From positions 62,001 to 126,000 of the forward strand of contig CALWES010000004.1 in NCBI GenBank assembly GCA_944377405.1: a DNA stretch of 64,000 nucleotides. The letters are read 5' to 3'. Position 1 is the stretch's first letter, and each line of letters starts with the position of its first letter. The position numbers and the translations under genes were made by a program. Under the pieces are notes generated by a model that worked only from the letters and a program-made list of their open reading frames with translations, made no database searches and was not told the DNA's origin. The stretch comes from an uncultured Lachnospiraceae bacterium. Its GTDB lineage: Bacteria; Bacillota; Clostridia; Lachnospirales; Lachnospiraceae. Of the stretch, positions 51,921 through 60,518 are shown piece after piece.

Positions 51921-53240
51921 TCAGCTGTGCCGCTTCTTCCAGTCCTTGATCTGAAGGAGCCGTTCCTTATACCGGGCTTCCAGTCCCTGCTCCGTGGGCC
52001 GGTAATACTCCCGCCCAAGAAGGGAATCCGGAAGGCACTGCATGTTGGTCAGCTTCTCCCTGGTGTTATGGGCATACTGGTAGCCCTTTCCGTAATCCAG
52101 CTCCTGCATGAGCTTTGTGGGGGCATTCCGGATCACCAGGGGCACCGGTTCCGCCAGATGAGACAGGGCGTCCTTTTTGGCCTGCTCGTAGGCTGTGTAG
52201 AGAGCGTTGGATTTGGGGGCCAGGGACATGTACACCACCGCCTCCGTCAGGTGGACGGAGCACTCCGGCATGCCGATGAAATGACAGGCCTGGTAGGCGG
52301 CCACGGCGATCTCGAGAGCCCTGGGATCCGCCAGTCCCACATCCTCGCTGGCAAAACGGGTGACCCGCCGGGCGATGTAAAGGGGATCCTCCCCGGCCTC
52401 CAGCATCCTGGCCAGCCAGTAGACGGCGGCGTCCGGGTCGGAATTCCGCATGGATTTGTGGAGGGCGGAGATCAGGTTGTAGTGCTCCTCCCCCTTCTTA
52501 TCATATAGAAGGGACTTTCTAGAGGTACATTGCTCCAGGTCCTCCCGGGTCACCGTAACGGTATCCCCCGAAAGCTCTCCGTTCAGTACAGCCATCTCCA
52601 GGACGGAGAGAGCGGTGCGGGCGTCCCCGTTGGAAAATTCCGCGATCATGGACAGAAGCTCCGGTTCCATCTTTACCTTCTGACTGCCGAAGCCCCGGGG
52701 ATCCCGGAGGGCCCGGTCAAGAAGCTCCACCAGCTCTTCGGTCTTCAGGCTCTGGAGCACGAAGACCCGGCAGCGGGACAGGAGAGCCCCGTTGATCTCA
52801 AAGGAAGGGTTTTCCGTGGTGGCGCCGATGAGGATGATGCTGCCCTTTTCCACAAAGGGCAGGAAGGCGTCCTGCTGGGCCTTGTTGAAGCGATGGATCT
52901 CGTCCACGAAGACGATGGTCCGCTCTCCATAGCGCTGATTCTGCTCCGCCTTCTCCATGACGGAGCGGATCTCCCGGATGCCGCTGGTGACGGCGGAGAA
53001 ATTGATGAAGGCAGCTTTGGTGCGGCCTGCAATGATCCTGGCCAGGGTGGTCTTTCCCACACCGGGAGGCCCCCAGAAGATCATGGAGGAGATGTGGTCC
53101 TCTTCAATGAGACGCCGCAGGACCTTCCCCTCTCCCAGAAGGTGCTTCTGTCCCACGAATTCCTCCAGGGTTCCGGGCCGAAGCCTGGCTGCCAGGGGCT
53201 GTGAATCCGGTCTGTCAAAAAGGGATAACTGTTCTTCCAT
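51921..53240 (-). CDS. rarA: Replication-associated recombination protein A (MgsA/RarA AAA+ ATPase)
   Basis: Acts at stalled replication forks as a tetrameric DNA-dependent ATPase. 439 residues. Walker [10 protein letters not shown] near residue 58, Walker [11 protein letters not shown], sensor 1 GATTENPSF, and the tetramerisation and C-terminal part with [20 protein letters not shown]. The ATG at 53238-53240 follows AAAGGAGGATCC. It is back to back with uvrA, placing two repair genes on a shared control region. Confidence 0.96.
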   Translation of the reverse strand: MEEQLSLFDRPDSQPLAARLRPGTLEEFVGQKHLLGEGKVLRRLIEEDHISSMIFWGPPGVGKTTLARIIAGRTKAAFINFSAVTSGIREIRSVMEKAEQNQRYGERTIVFVDEIHRFNKAQQDAFLPFVEKGSIILIGATTENPSFEINGALLSRCRVFVLQSLKTEELVELLDRALRDPRGFGSQKVKMEPELLSMIAEFSNGDARTALSVLEMAVLNGELSGDTVTVTREDLEQCTSRKSLLYDKKGEEHYNLISALHKSMRNSDPDAAVYWLARMLEAGEDPLYIARRVTRFASEDVGLADPRALEIAVAAYQACHFIGMPECSVHLTEAVVYMSLAPKSNALYTAYEQAKKDALSHLAEPVPLVIRNAPTKLMQELDYGKGYQYAHNTREKLTNMQCLPDSLLGREYYRPTEQGLEARYKERLLQIKDWKKRHS

Positions 53241-53288
53241 GGGGATCCTCCTTTCCTACTGCTTTTCGGAGCTTTTTCTTCTGCTTTT

Positions 53289-53316
53289 ATTATAGGCCCC
53301 AGAGTGGAAAATTCAA
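53289..53316 (-). promoter_or_regulatory. Promoter of rarA
   Basis: Minus strand TTGAAT (53316-53311), 16 bases, TATAAT (53294-53289). The -35 is 20 bases from the uvrA -35 on the other strand. Confidence 0.7.
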
Positions 53317-53336
53317 CCGGAATCACAGGGGGACGA

Positions 53337-53365
53337 TTGAAAAACCAGAACATACGTGCTAGAAT
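53337..53365 (+). promoter_or_regulatory. Promoter of uvrA, abutting the start codon
   Basis: TTGAAA (53337-53342), 17 bases, TAGAAT (53360-53365), preceded by TGC. The -10 ends seven bases before the ATG at 53373, so the transcript would begin at the start codon. Confidence 0.65.
53347..53360 (+). promoter_or_regulatory. Degenerate LexA (DinR) box in the uvrA promoter
   Basis: AGAACATACGTGCT agrees with 11 of 14 positions of the Bacillus LexA consensus CGAACRNRYGTTYC and lies in the spacer between -35 and -10. The left half is perfect; the right half has one core mismatch. Confidence 0.35.
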
Positions 53366-53372
53366 ACGAACC

Positions 53373-56210
53373 ATGAAAAAGGAATTTATCAAAATCAGAG
53401 GTGCTTCCGAGCACAATTTAAAAAATATCGACGTGGACATCCCCAGGGACGAGCTGGTGGTGCTCACGGGACTTTCCGGTTCCGGAAAATCTTCCCTGGC
53501 CTTTGACACCATCTATGCGGAGGGACAGAGACGCTATATGGAGTCTCTCTCCAGCTATGCCAGACAGTTCCTGGGCCAGATGGAAAAACCAAAGGTGGAG
53601 AGCATTGAAGGGCTGTCTCCCGCCATCAGCATCGACCAGAAGAGTACGAACCACAACCCCAGGTCTACGGTGGGCACCGTAACGGAGATCTACGACTATC
53701 TGCGCCTTCTCTACGCCAGGATCGGCATCCCCCACTGCCCTCGCTGCGGCAGGGAGATCAAGCGCCAGACCGTGGACGAGATGGTGGACACGGTCATGAA
53801 GCTGCCGGAGCGCAGCAGGATCCAGCTCATGGCGCCGGTGGTACGGGGCAGGAAGGGTGAGCACGCAAAGCTCCTGGAGCAGGCCAGACGCTCCGGCTAT
53901 GTCCGGGCCCGTATCGACGGCAGCATGTATGAGCTTTCCGAGGAGATCCACCTGGACAAGAACCTCAAGCACAATATCGAGATCATTGTGGACCGGCTGA
54001 TCATAAAGCCCGGTATCGAAGGAAGACTGACGGATTCCATCGAGACGGCCCTGCACCTGTCCGACGGCCTTCTGCTTCTGGACGTGCAGGAGGGAGAGCC
54101 CATGACCTTCTCCCAGAACTTCGCCTGCCCGGACTGCGGCATCAGCATCGAGGAGATCGAGCCCCGCTCCTTCTCCTTCAACAACCCCTACGGTGCCTGC
54201 CCCGAGTGCTTCGGCCTGGGATACAAGCTGGAGTTTGATCTGGACCTTATGATCCCGGACCGGAGCCTGAGCCTGAATCAAGGGGCCATCTCCGTTATGG
54301 GCTGGCAGTCCAGCGGACAGAAGGGCTCCTATACCCACGCCATGCTGGAGGCCCTTTCAAAGGCCTACGGCTTCAGCCTGGATACGCCCTTCCAGGAGCT
54401 GTCGGAGGAGGCCAGGGACGTGATCCTGAACGGTACGAAGGGGAAGAAGGTCCGGGTCTACTACGAGAGCCAGTTCGGTAAGGGCAACGTCCATGACGTG
54501 GCCTTTGAGGGTCTGATGGAGAACACCAGACGCCGCTACCGGGAATCCTATTCCCAGGAGATGAAGGCGGCCTATGAAGAATATATGCGCAGGGATATCT
54601 GCCCTGCCTGCCGGGGCCAGAGGCTGAAGCCCAGCTCTCTGGCAGTTACCGTTGGGGGAAAGAACATCTTCGAGATGACGGACTGCTCCATCCGGAGCTT
54701 CCGGGAGGACCTGGACGCTCTGGACCTCAGCAGCTTCCAGAAGCAGATCGGAGATATGATCCTGAAGGAGATCCGGGCCCGGATATCCTTCCTCATCGAT
54801 GTGGGACTGGACTATCTGACCCTGAGCCGGGCCACGGCCACCCTTTCCGGAGGAGAGGCCCAGCGGATCCGCCTGGCGACCCAGATCGGTTCCGGCCTTG
54901 TGGGAGTGGCCTACATCCTGGACGAGCCCTCCATCGGCCTGCACCAGAGGGACAATGACAAGCTGCTGGCCACCCTTAAGCACCTGCGGGATCTGGGAAA
55001 CTCCGTCATCGTGGTGGAGCACGACGAGGATACCATGCGGGCGGCGGACTGGATCGTGGACATCGGTCCGGGAGCCGGCGAGCATGGCGGCCATGTGGTG
55101 GCCCAGGGAAGGGCGGAGGACATCATGAAGGTGCCGGAATCCATTACGGGACAGTATCTCAGCGGAAGAAAGCAGATCCCCGTGCCTGCGGTCCGCAGGA
55201 GCCCAAAGGGCTTCCTTCGGGTAAAAGGGGCGGCGGAGAACAACCTGAAGCATATCGACGTGGACTTCCCCCTGGGTGTATTTACCTGCGTCACGGGGGT
55301 ATCCGGAAGCGGAAAGTCCTCCCTGGTAAATGAGATCCTCTACAAGAGTCTGGCCAGGAAGCTGAACCGGGCCAAGGTGATCCCGGGGAAGCATGATGGG
55401 ATCGAGGGGATCGAAGCCCTGGACAAGGTGATCTGCATCGACCAGTCCCCCATCGGCAGGACCCCCAGGTCCAACCCCGCCACCTATACCGGCGTATTTG
55501 ATCTGATCCGGGACCTCTTTGCGGCTACGCCGGATGCCAAGGCCAGGGGCTACAGCAAGGGACGCTTTTCCTTCAATGTAAAGGGAGGCCGCTGCGAGGC
55601 CTGCTCCGGCGACGGCATCATCAAGATCGAGATGCATTTCCTGCCGGATGTGTATGTGCCCTGTGAGGTCTGCGGCGGAAAGCGCTATAACCGGGAGACC
55701 CTGGAGGTAAAGTATAAGGGGAAATCCATTTATGACGTGCTGAATATGACTGTGGAGGAGGCTCTGGAGTTCTTCCGGCACGTGCCGAGCATCGCCCGGA
55801 AGATCCAAACCCTGTATGATGTGGGACTTTCCTATATCCGCCTTGGACAGCCCTCCACGGAACTCTCCGGAGGAGAGGCCCAGCGGATCAAGCTGGCTGC
55901 GGAGCTTTCCAAGCGGAGCACGGGAAAGACCATCTATATCCTGGATGAGCCCACCACGGGACTCCATTTTGCAGATGTGCACAAGCTCATCGAGATCCTG
56001 CACCGTCTCAGCGAAGGAGGCAATACCATCGTTGTGATCGAGCACAATCTGGATGTGATCAAGACAGCGGACTATATTCTCGATATCGGTCCGGAGGGAG
56101 GCGACGGCGGCGGCACCGTCATCGCAAAGGGAACGCCGGAGGAGATCTGCCAGGTTCCGGAAAGCTATACCGGAAGGTATCTCCTGCCTTATCTGCGGCG
56201 GGACCGGTAG
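53373..56210 (+). CDS. uvrA: Excinuclease ABC subunit A
   Basis: Damage-recognition ATPase of nucleotide excision repair. 945 residues. First Walker A GLSGSGKS (33-40), insertion and zinc module CPDCG...CPECFG, first signature [14 protein letters not shown], second Walker [10 protein letters not shown], zinc module CEACSGDG...CEVCGG, second signature [15 protein letters not shown] with [10 protein letters not shown]. The ATG at 53373 fits the family N-terminus ([18 protein letters not shown]) but has no ribosome binding site. A TTG at 53337 with AGGGGG upstream would add 12 residues but is itself the -35 box. The 3' end overlaps lgt by 22 bases. uvrB is not adjacent. Confidence 0.97.
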   Translation: MKKEFIKIRGASEHNLKNIDVDIPRDELVVLTGLSGSGKSSLAFDTIYAEGQRRYMESLSSYARQFLGQMEKPKVESIEGLSPAISIDQKSTNHNPRSTVGTVTEIYDYLRLLYARIGIPHCPRCGREIKRQTVDEMVDTVMKLPERSRIQLMAPVVRGRKGEHAKLLEQARRSGYVRARIDGSMYELSEEIHLDKNLKHNIEIIVDRLIIKPGIEGRLTDSIETALHLSDGLLLLDVQEGEPMTFSQNFACPDCGISIEEIEPRSFSFNNPYGACPECFGLGYKLEFDLDLMIPDRSLSLNQGAISVMGWQSSGQKGSYTHAMLEALSKAYGFSLDTPFQELSEEARDVILNGTKGKKVRVYYESQFGKGNVHDVAFEGLMENTRRRYRESYSQEMKAAYEEYMRRDICPACRGQRLKPSSLAVTVGGKNIFEMTDCSIRSFREDLDALDLSSFQKQIGDMILKEIRARISFLIDVGLDYLTLSRATATLSGGEAQRIRLATQIGSGLVGVAYILDEPSIGLHQRDNDKLLATLKHLRDLGNSVIVVEHDEDTMRAADWIVDIGPGAGEHGGHVVAQGRAEDIMKVPESITGQYLSGRKQIPVPAVRRSPKGFLRVKGAAENNLKHIDVDFPLGVFTCVTGVSGSGKSSLVNEILYKSLARKLNRAKVIPGKHDGIEGIEALDKVICIDQSPIGRTPRSNPATYTGVFDLIRDLFAATPDAKARGYSKGRFSFNVKGGRCEACSGDGIIKIEMHFLPDVYVPCEVCGGKRYNRETLEVKYKGKSIYDVLNMTVEEALEFFRHVPSIARKIQTLYDVGLSYIRLGQPSTELSGGEAQRIKLAAELSKRSTGKTIYILDEPTTGLHFADVHKLIEILHRLSEGGNTIVVIEHNLDVIKTADYILDIGPEGGDGGGTVIAKGTPEEICQVPESYTGRYLLPYLRRDR

Positions 56211-57049
56211 AGAAGGGCTGCGGCTGCCAGAACCGCCAGCAGGGCGCTGAGGCACTGGGAGACCGCAAGGGAGGTGCCTGGGATCAGCAGCTGATCCGTC
56301 CGGAGGCCTTCGATGAAAAAGCGGCCGATCCCGTATAACAGAAAATAGAGCGCAAGGATCTGTCCGGTCCATTTCTGCTTATGCTTTCCGAACCAGATGA
56401 GGAAGAGCAGAGAGGCAAGGTTCCAGACAGATTCATATAAGAAGGTGGGGTGGACCTGGATATAGGCCACCCCATTATCCATGATACGGTGGGCAGCCAC
56501 CTCCGGAGAGATCATGGAGGGGTTCACCAGAGCCTCCCGGATCCGCATGGCAAAGAGGGAATCGGTGTAGCCTCCGAAGGCCTCACAGTTGAAGAAATTG
56601 CCCCAGCGCCCCAGGATCTGGCCGCAGAGGAGCCCCAGGACACCCGTATCCGCCAGCTGGAAAAAGGAAAGCTTTTTGATCCGGGTATACACAAGGGCCG
56701 TCAGGACAGCGGCGATGATGCCGCCGTAAATGGCAAGGCCTCCGCCCCGGATATTGAGGATCTGGTCGGGATGGGCGCTGTAATAGTCCCACTGGAAGGC
56801 CACATAATAGATCCTGGCTCCGATGATGGAGATGATGATGGCATAAAGGGCAAAATCCAGATAGATATCCGGATCCTGGCCCCGGCGCCGGGCGTCCCAC
56901 TGGGCCAGAAGGAGTCCCAGGATCATGCCGGTGCCGATGATGATGCCGTAGAAGGCAATGCGAAACCCGAAAACGGTAATGTGATTCGGCAGATGCCGGA
57001 TCAGGATACCGAGATGGGGGAAGATCAGATCCGCGCCATGATAGCTCAT
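56189..57049 (-). CDS. lgt: Prolipoprotein diacylglyceryl transferase
   Basis: Adds diacylglyceryl to the lipobox cysteine of prolipoproteins, such as the two binding proteins in this window. 286 residues with seven membrane segments. The Lgt signature [14 protein letters not shown] near 147 and [12 protein letters not shown] near 201 are present, as is GLAIYGG earlier. The ATG at 57047-57049 follows AAGGAC. Its 3' end overlaps the uvrA 3' end by 22 bases on the opposite strand. Divergent from ychF with shared promoter DNA. Confidence 0.96.
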   Translation of the reverse strand: MSYHGADLIFPHLGILIRHLPNHITVFGFRIAFYGIIIGTGMILGLLLAQWDARRRGQDPDIYLDFALYAIIISIIGARIYYVAFQWDYYSAHPDQILNIRGGGLAIYGGIIAAVLTALVYTRIKKLSFFQLADTGVLGLLCGQILGRWGNFFNCEAFGGYTDSLFAMRIREALVNPSMISPEVAAHRIMDNGVAYIQVHPTFLYESVWNLASLLFLIWFGKHKQKWTGQILALYFLLYGIGRFFIEGLRTDQLLIPGTSLAVSQCLSALLAVLAAAALLYRSRRR

Positions 57050-57093
57050 AGATAAAAGTCCTTTCTGAATATCAAAGTAGAATGCGTGAACTG

Positions 57094-57122
57094 ATTATAC
57101 CTTTTGAAAGAAGCCTTGTCAA
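57094..57122 (-). promoter_or_regulatory. Consensus sigma-A promoter of lgt
   Basis: Minus strand TTGACA (57122-57117), 17 bases, TATAAT (57099-57094): a perfect consensus. The -35 overlaps the -35 of ychF by five bases on the other strand. Confidence 0.85.
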
Positions 57123-57144
57123 AAAATACATTAGAGATTATACT
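57116..57144 (+). promoter_or_regulatory. Promoter of ychF
   Basis: TTGTCA (57116-57121), 17 bases, TATACT (57139-57144), overlapping the lgt -35. Confidence 0.75.
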
Positions 57145-57205
57145 AAAATATTGAAGAAAGACGTCCGGCGGGAAGCCGGGAAAAGCAAAGATAAAGAGGT
57201 GCGGT

Positions 57206-58303
57206 ATGAAGCTTGGTATCGTGGGGCTTCCCAATGTGGGAAAATCAACCCTGTTCAATTCCATTACAAAGGCAGGAGCGGAATCTGCGAATTATCCCTT
57301 CTGCACGATAGATCCCAACGTAGGCGTGGTGGCGGTGCCGGATGAGCGTCTGACAAAGCTGGCAGCGCTGTATAACTCCGAGAAGATCACCCCTGCAGTC
57401 ATCGAATTCGTGGACATCGCCGGCCTGGTAAAGGGCGCCTCCAAGGGCGAGGGCCTTGGCAACCAGTTCCTGGCAAATATCCGGGAATGCGACGCCATCA
57501 TCCATGTGGTCAGATGCTTCGATGACTCCAACGTGATCCATGTGGAGGGATCCGTGGATCCCATCCGCGACATTGAGACCATCAACCTGGAGCTGATCTT
57601 CTCCGATCTGGAGATGCTGGAAAAGCGGATCGGAAAGACGGCAAAGCTGGCAAATAACGATAAGGAAGCAAAGAAGGAGCTGGCGGTCCTGAACCGGATC
57701 AAGGAGCGGCTGGAGGCAGGAAAACCCGCCAGAGGCATCGAGATCGAGGACGAGGAGGAAGAAAAGTTTGTGAACTCCCTCTTCCTTCTGACCTGGAAGC
57801 CGGTGATCTTTGCCGCCAATGTGGCGGAGGAGGATCTGGCTGACGACGGAGCCTCCAATGATTATGTGAAGGCCGTACGGGAATATGCTGCGGAGAGCGG
57901 CTGCGGCGTATTCGTGATCTCCGCCAGGATCGAAGAGGAGATCGCAGAGCTGGACGACGCGGAGAAGGCGGAATATCTGGAGACCCTGGGCCTTACGGAG
58001 TCCGGCCTGGACAAGCTGATCCGGGCCAGCTATGATCTGCTGGGACTGATGTCCTTCCTGACGGCAGGAGAGAAGGAGACCAGGGCCTGGACCATCAAGA
58101 AGGGCACCAAGGCGCCCCAGGCAGCAGGCAAGATCCACTCCGACTTCGAGAGGGGCTTTATCCGGGCAGAGGTCATCAACTATCAGGAACTTCTGGACTG
58201 CGGTTCCCTGGCGGCAGCCAAGGAAAAGGGCCTGGTAAGGCTGGAAGGAAAGGACTATGTGGTCCAGGACGGAGACACCATCCTCTTCCGCTTCAATGTA
58301 TAA
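57206..58303 (+). CDS. ychF: Redox-regulated ATPase YchF
   Basis: OBG-family protein that prefers ATP over GTP, binds ribosomes and takes part in stress responses. 365 residues, the standard length. G1 GLPNVGKSTLFN near residue 5, G3 in VDIAGLVKGASKGEG, and the C-terminal TGS domain with RAWTIKKGTKAPQAAGKIHSDFERGFIRAEVI. The ATG follows AGAGGT. Monocistronic, followed by a terminator. Confidence 0.97.
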   Translation: MKLGIVGLPNVGKSTLFNSITKAGAESANYPFCTIDPNVGVVAVPDERLTKLAALYNSEKITPAVIEFVDIAGLVKGASKGEGLGNQFLANIRECDAIIHVVRCFDDSNVIHVEGSVDPIRDIETINLELIFSDLEMLEKRIGKTAKLANNDKEAKKELAVLNRIKERLEAGKPARGIEIEDEEEEKFVNSLFLLTWKPVIFAANVAEEDLADDGASNDYVKAVREYAAESGCGVFVISARIEEEIAELDDAEKAEYLETLGLTESGLDKLIRASYDLLGLMSFLTAGEKETRAWTIKKGTKAPQAAGKIHSDFERGFIRAEVINYQELLDCGSLAAAKEKGLVRLEGKDYVVQDGDTILFRFNV

Positions 58304-58333
58304 GAAGCAGTAAAACAGACTGTGAAAGAAAAG

Positions 58334-58372
58334 AAGGGCACGTGATGAAAAAAAATTCATCATGTGCCTTTT
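58334..58372 (+). terminator. Terminator of ychF
   Basis: GGCACGTGATGAA (58337-58349) pairs with TTCATCATGTGCC (58356-58368), followed by TTTT. Confidence 0.85.
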
Positions 58373-58469
58373 CCGATTTCAAACCAGAAGGGGAATGAAT
58401 GGAAAAACTGGAAAAACAGGACACAAAAGTCCTTGATTTACGCGGGGTACATGTGTTCGGAGAAACAAA

Positions 58470-58510
58470 ACCACTACATCTAGTATGGAAATACAAGATG
58501 TGGTGGTTTT
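58470..58510. other. Long near-perfect hairpin upstream of mraZ
   Basis: The 333 bases between ychF and mraZ hold the ychF terminator, this element and the mraZ control region; no gene is supported. ACCACTACATCT (about 58470-58481) pairs with AGATGTGGTGGT (58496-58507), extended by flanking AAA/TTT, with an inner GTAT/ATAC stem. Each arm also resembles an NrdR box (ACTACATCTAGTAT and, inverted, ATACAAGATGTGGT), but no nrd gene is adjacent and the T run after it is short. Role unknown. Confidence 0.6.
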
Positions 58511-58563
58511 CATTATGAAAGGGAAAATTCTTTCAAAAACCTTAAAAAATCGGTCCAAAAAGC

Positions 58564-58592
58564 TTGACTCAGCCCATAGAATCGTCGATAAT
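58564..58592 (+). promoter_or_regulatory. Promoter of the mraZ cluster
   Basis: TTGACT (58564-58569), 17 bases, GATAAT (58587-58592). Transcription would start near 58599, immediately before the first MraZ box. Confidence 0.7.
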
Positions 58593-58600
58593 ATAGAAAA

Positions 58601-58635
58601 AGTGGCAGAAAGTGGTAATTAGTGGAGTAAAGTGG
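58601..58635 (+). promoter_or_regulatory. Four MraZ boxes at exact ten-base spacing
   Basis: AGTGG occurs at 58601, 58611, 58621 and 58631, three of the copies preceded by AAA or TAA. MraZ is known to bind direct repeats of this kind (AAAGTGG-like in mycoplasmas, TGGG-like in E. coli) with one-turn spacing. The boxes fill the leader up to the start codon, so MraZ would repress its own cluster. Confidence 0.8.
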
Positions 58636-58636
58636 C

Positions 58637-59068
58637 ATGTTCATCGGTGAGTATAATCACACAATCGATGCAAAAGGACGCCTGATCATCCCCGCAAAGC
58701 TCAGAGATGAGCTTGGGGATCATTTTGTTGTGACCAAGGGCCTGGACGGATGCCTGAGCATTTACGCCATGAATGAATGGAAGGCTCTGGAAGCCAAGAT
58801 CCACGCACTGCCCCTTACCAATCCCAGCGCCAGAAAGTTCTCCCGTTTCATCCTGGCAGGCGCAGCTGAATGCGAGCTTGACAAGATGGGAAGGATCCTG
58901 CTTCCTCAGGTACTGCGGCAGGCGGCAGAGCTCAACAAGGAAGTGGTCCTTGTGGGCGTAGGCAGCCGCATCGAGATCTGGGACAAGGATAAATGGACCG
59001 CCGCAAGCTCCTATGATGAAGAGGATATGAGCGAAGTGGCACAGAACCTGGAAGGACTTGGGATCTGA
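58637..59068 (+). CDS. mraZ: Transcriptional regulator MraZ
   Basis: A 143-residue DNA-binding protein with two SpoVT-AbrB-like halves; each holds a conserved D-x-K-GR-x-P/LP pattern: [19 protein letters not shown] near residue 9 and [19 protein letters not shown] near 82. It forms ring-shaped oligomers on direct-repeat operators and represses the division and cell-wall cluster. The ATG lies ten bases after GGAG, directly behind the fourth MraZ box. Its TGA overlaps the rsmH ATG. Confidence 0.97.
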   Translation: MFIGEYNHTIDAKGRLIIPAKLRDELGDHFVVTKGLDGCLSIYAMNEWKALEAKIHALPLTNPSARKFSRFILAGAAECELDKMGRILLPQVLRQAAELNKEVVLVGVGSRIEIWDKDKWTAASSYDEEDMSEVAQNLEGLGI

Positions 59069-60006
59069 TGTTTGTACATAAATCAGTATTGTTTGATGAG
59101 ACCATAGAAGCCCTGGCCATCCGGCCGGATGGAATCTATGTGGATGGCACCCTGGGAGGCGGCGGCCACAGCTTCGGCATCGCCCAGCGGCTTACGGAGG
59201 GCGGACGGCTGATCGGCATCGACCGGGACGAGGACGCCATTGCAGCCGCTACGGAGCGGCTCCGGCCCTACGCCGACAGAGTGACTCTGATCCGCGGAAA
59301 TTACGAGGATACAGTAAGGATCGTAAAGGAAGACCTGGGGATCCCGGGGATCGACGGGATGCTTTTGGATCTTGGGGTCTCCTCCTATCAGTTTGACGAG
59401 GCGGAGAGAGGATTTTCCTATCGGGAAGAAGCTCCCCTTGACATGAGGATGGACCGGAGGGATGAAAAGAGCGCCTACGAGGTGGTAAACGGCTACCCGG
59501 AAAACGAGCTTTACCGCATCATCCGGGATTACGGAGAGGACCGCTTCGCAAAGAACATTGCAAAGCATATCGCGGCGGAACGGGCAAAGAACCCGATCCG
59601 GACCACCACGGAGCTTTCAGAGATCATAAAACAGGCCATACCGGCCCGCTGCAGAGAGGGAGGCGGCCATCCGGCAAAGAGGACCTTTCAGGCCATCCGG
59701 ATCGAGGTGAACAGGGAACTGGATATCCTGCGGGATTCCCTGGAGGGCCTCATAGATCTTCTGAATCCGGGAGGCAGGCTCTGCATCATCACCTTCCACA
59801 GTCTGGAAGATCGGATCGTAAAATCCGCCTTTCGCAAGGCAGAGGATCCATGTATCTGCCCGCCGGATTTTCCGGTCTGTGTCTGTGGCAGGAAATCAAA
59901 AGGAAAGATCATCACCAGGAAGCCAATCGTTTCCGGTGAACAGGAATTGAGGGAGAACCCGAGAGCCCACAGTGCGAAGCTCCGGGTATTTGAGAAACAG
60001 GGGTAA
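59068..60006 (+). CDS. rsmH: 16S rRNA (cytosine-1402-N4)-methyltransferase
   Basis: Methylates C1402 of 16S rRNA using S-adenosylmethionine. 312 residues. The cofactor motif is [18 protein letters not shown] near residue 27; the family has [33 protein letters not shown] near 92 and HSLEDRIVK near 245. Translationally coupled to mraZ by a one-base overlap. The ftsL-like gene follows after five bases. Confidence 0.97.
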   Translation: MFVHKSVLFDETIEALAIRPDGIYVDGTLGGGGHSFGIAQRLTEGGRLIGIDRDEDAIAAATERLRPYADRVTLIRGNYEDTVRIVKEDLGIPGIDGMLLDLGVSSYQFDEAERGFSYREEAPLDMRMDRRDEKSAYEVVNGYPENELYRIIRDYGEDRFAKNIAKHIAAERAKNPIRTTTELSEIIKQAIPARCREGGGHPAKRTFQAIRIEVNRELDILRDSLEGLIDLLNPGGRLCIITFHSLEDRIVKSAFRKAEDPCICPPDFPVCVCGRKSKGKIITRKPIVSGEQELRENPRAHSAKLRVFEKQG

Positions 60007-60011
60007 ATGAG

Positions 60012-60518
60012 ATGGCACGCAGCATGAGTGCGAAAAATGGAAGAGCGTCAAACCGCATGCATTACGCCGGGGGATATTACACGGAGGGAAACACGGTCAG
60101 AAAGATCGAGGCACTTCCCGCCCGGACCAGGCAGGAGCGGCAGAAGACAGGAGCAAAGCGGCGCCCGGCACGGCAGAGAGTTGTCCGGACAGGGCTTTCC
60201 ATTGACCTGCCCTTCCTTTTCATGCTGACGGTGGCGGTCATCGCCACTCTGGTGATCTGCTTTCAGTACCTTTGCCTCACCGCTTCCATAGATGCACATA
60301 TGGATCAGATCGAAGCTCTGGAGACTCAGCTTGAGAACCTGAAGACGGAAAACGACGCTCTGGAGCAGAGCATCGATACCTCCGTGGATCTGAACTATGT
60401 GTACGATGTCGCAGTCAATGAGCTGGGCATGATCCATGCCGGCAAGGATAACATCATAAGCTATGACAAAACGGAAAGCGAGTATGTAAGACAATATGAG
60501 GACATCCCAAAAGAATAA
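60012..60518 (+). CDS. Cell division protein FtsL-like
   Basis: A 168-residue bitopic membrane protein. A basic cytoplasmic N-terminus (1-60), one membrane helix (about 65-88), then a short leucine-zipper-like coiled coil (MDQIEALETQLENLKTENDALEQSI, positions about 97-121) outside. Size, topology and place between rsmH and the transpeptidase gene are those of FtsL; sequence similarity within the family is always low. It overlaps the next gene by 23 bases. Confidence 0.75.
   Translation: MARSMSAKNGRASNRMHYAGGYYTEGNTVRKIEALPARTRQERQKTGAKRRPARQRVVRTGLSIDLPFLFMLTVAVIATLVICFQYLCLTASIDAHMDQIEALETQLENLKTENDALEQSIDTSVDLNYVYDVAVNELGMIHAGKDNIISYDKTESEYVRQYEDIPKE

Noticed and set aside
58515..58622. 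35-residue frame (MKGKILSKTL...) upstream of mraZ
   Set aside because: No ribosome binding site, and it contains the mraZ promoter and MraZ boxes.
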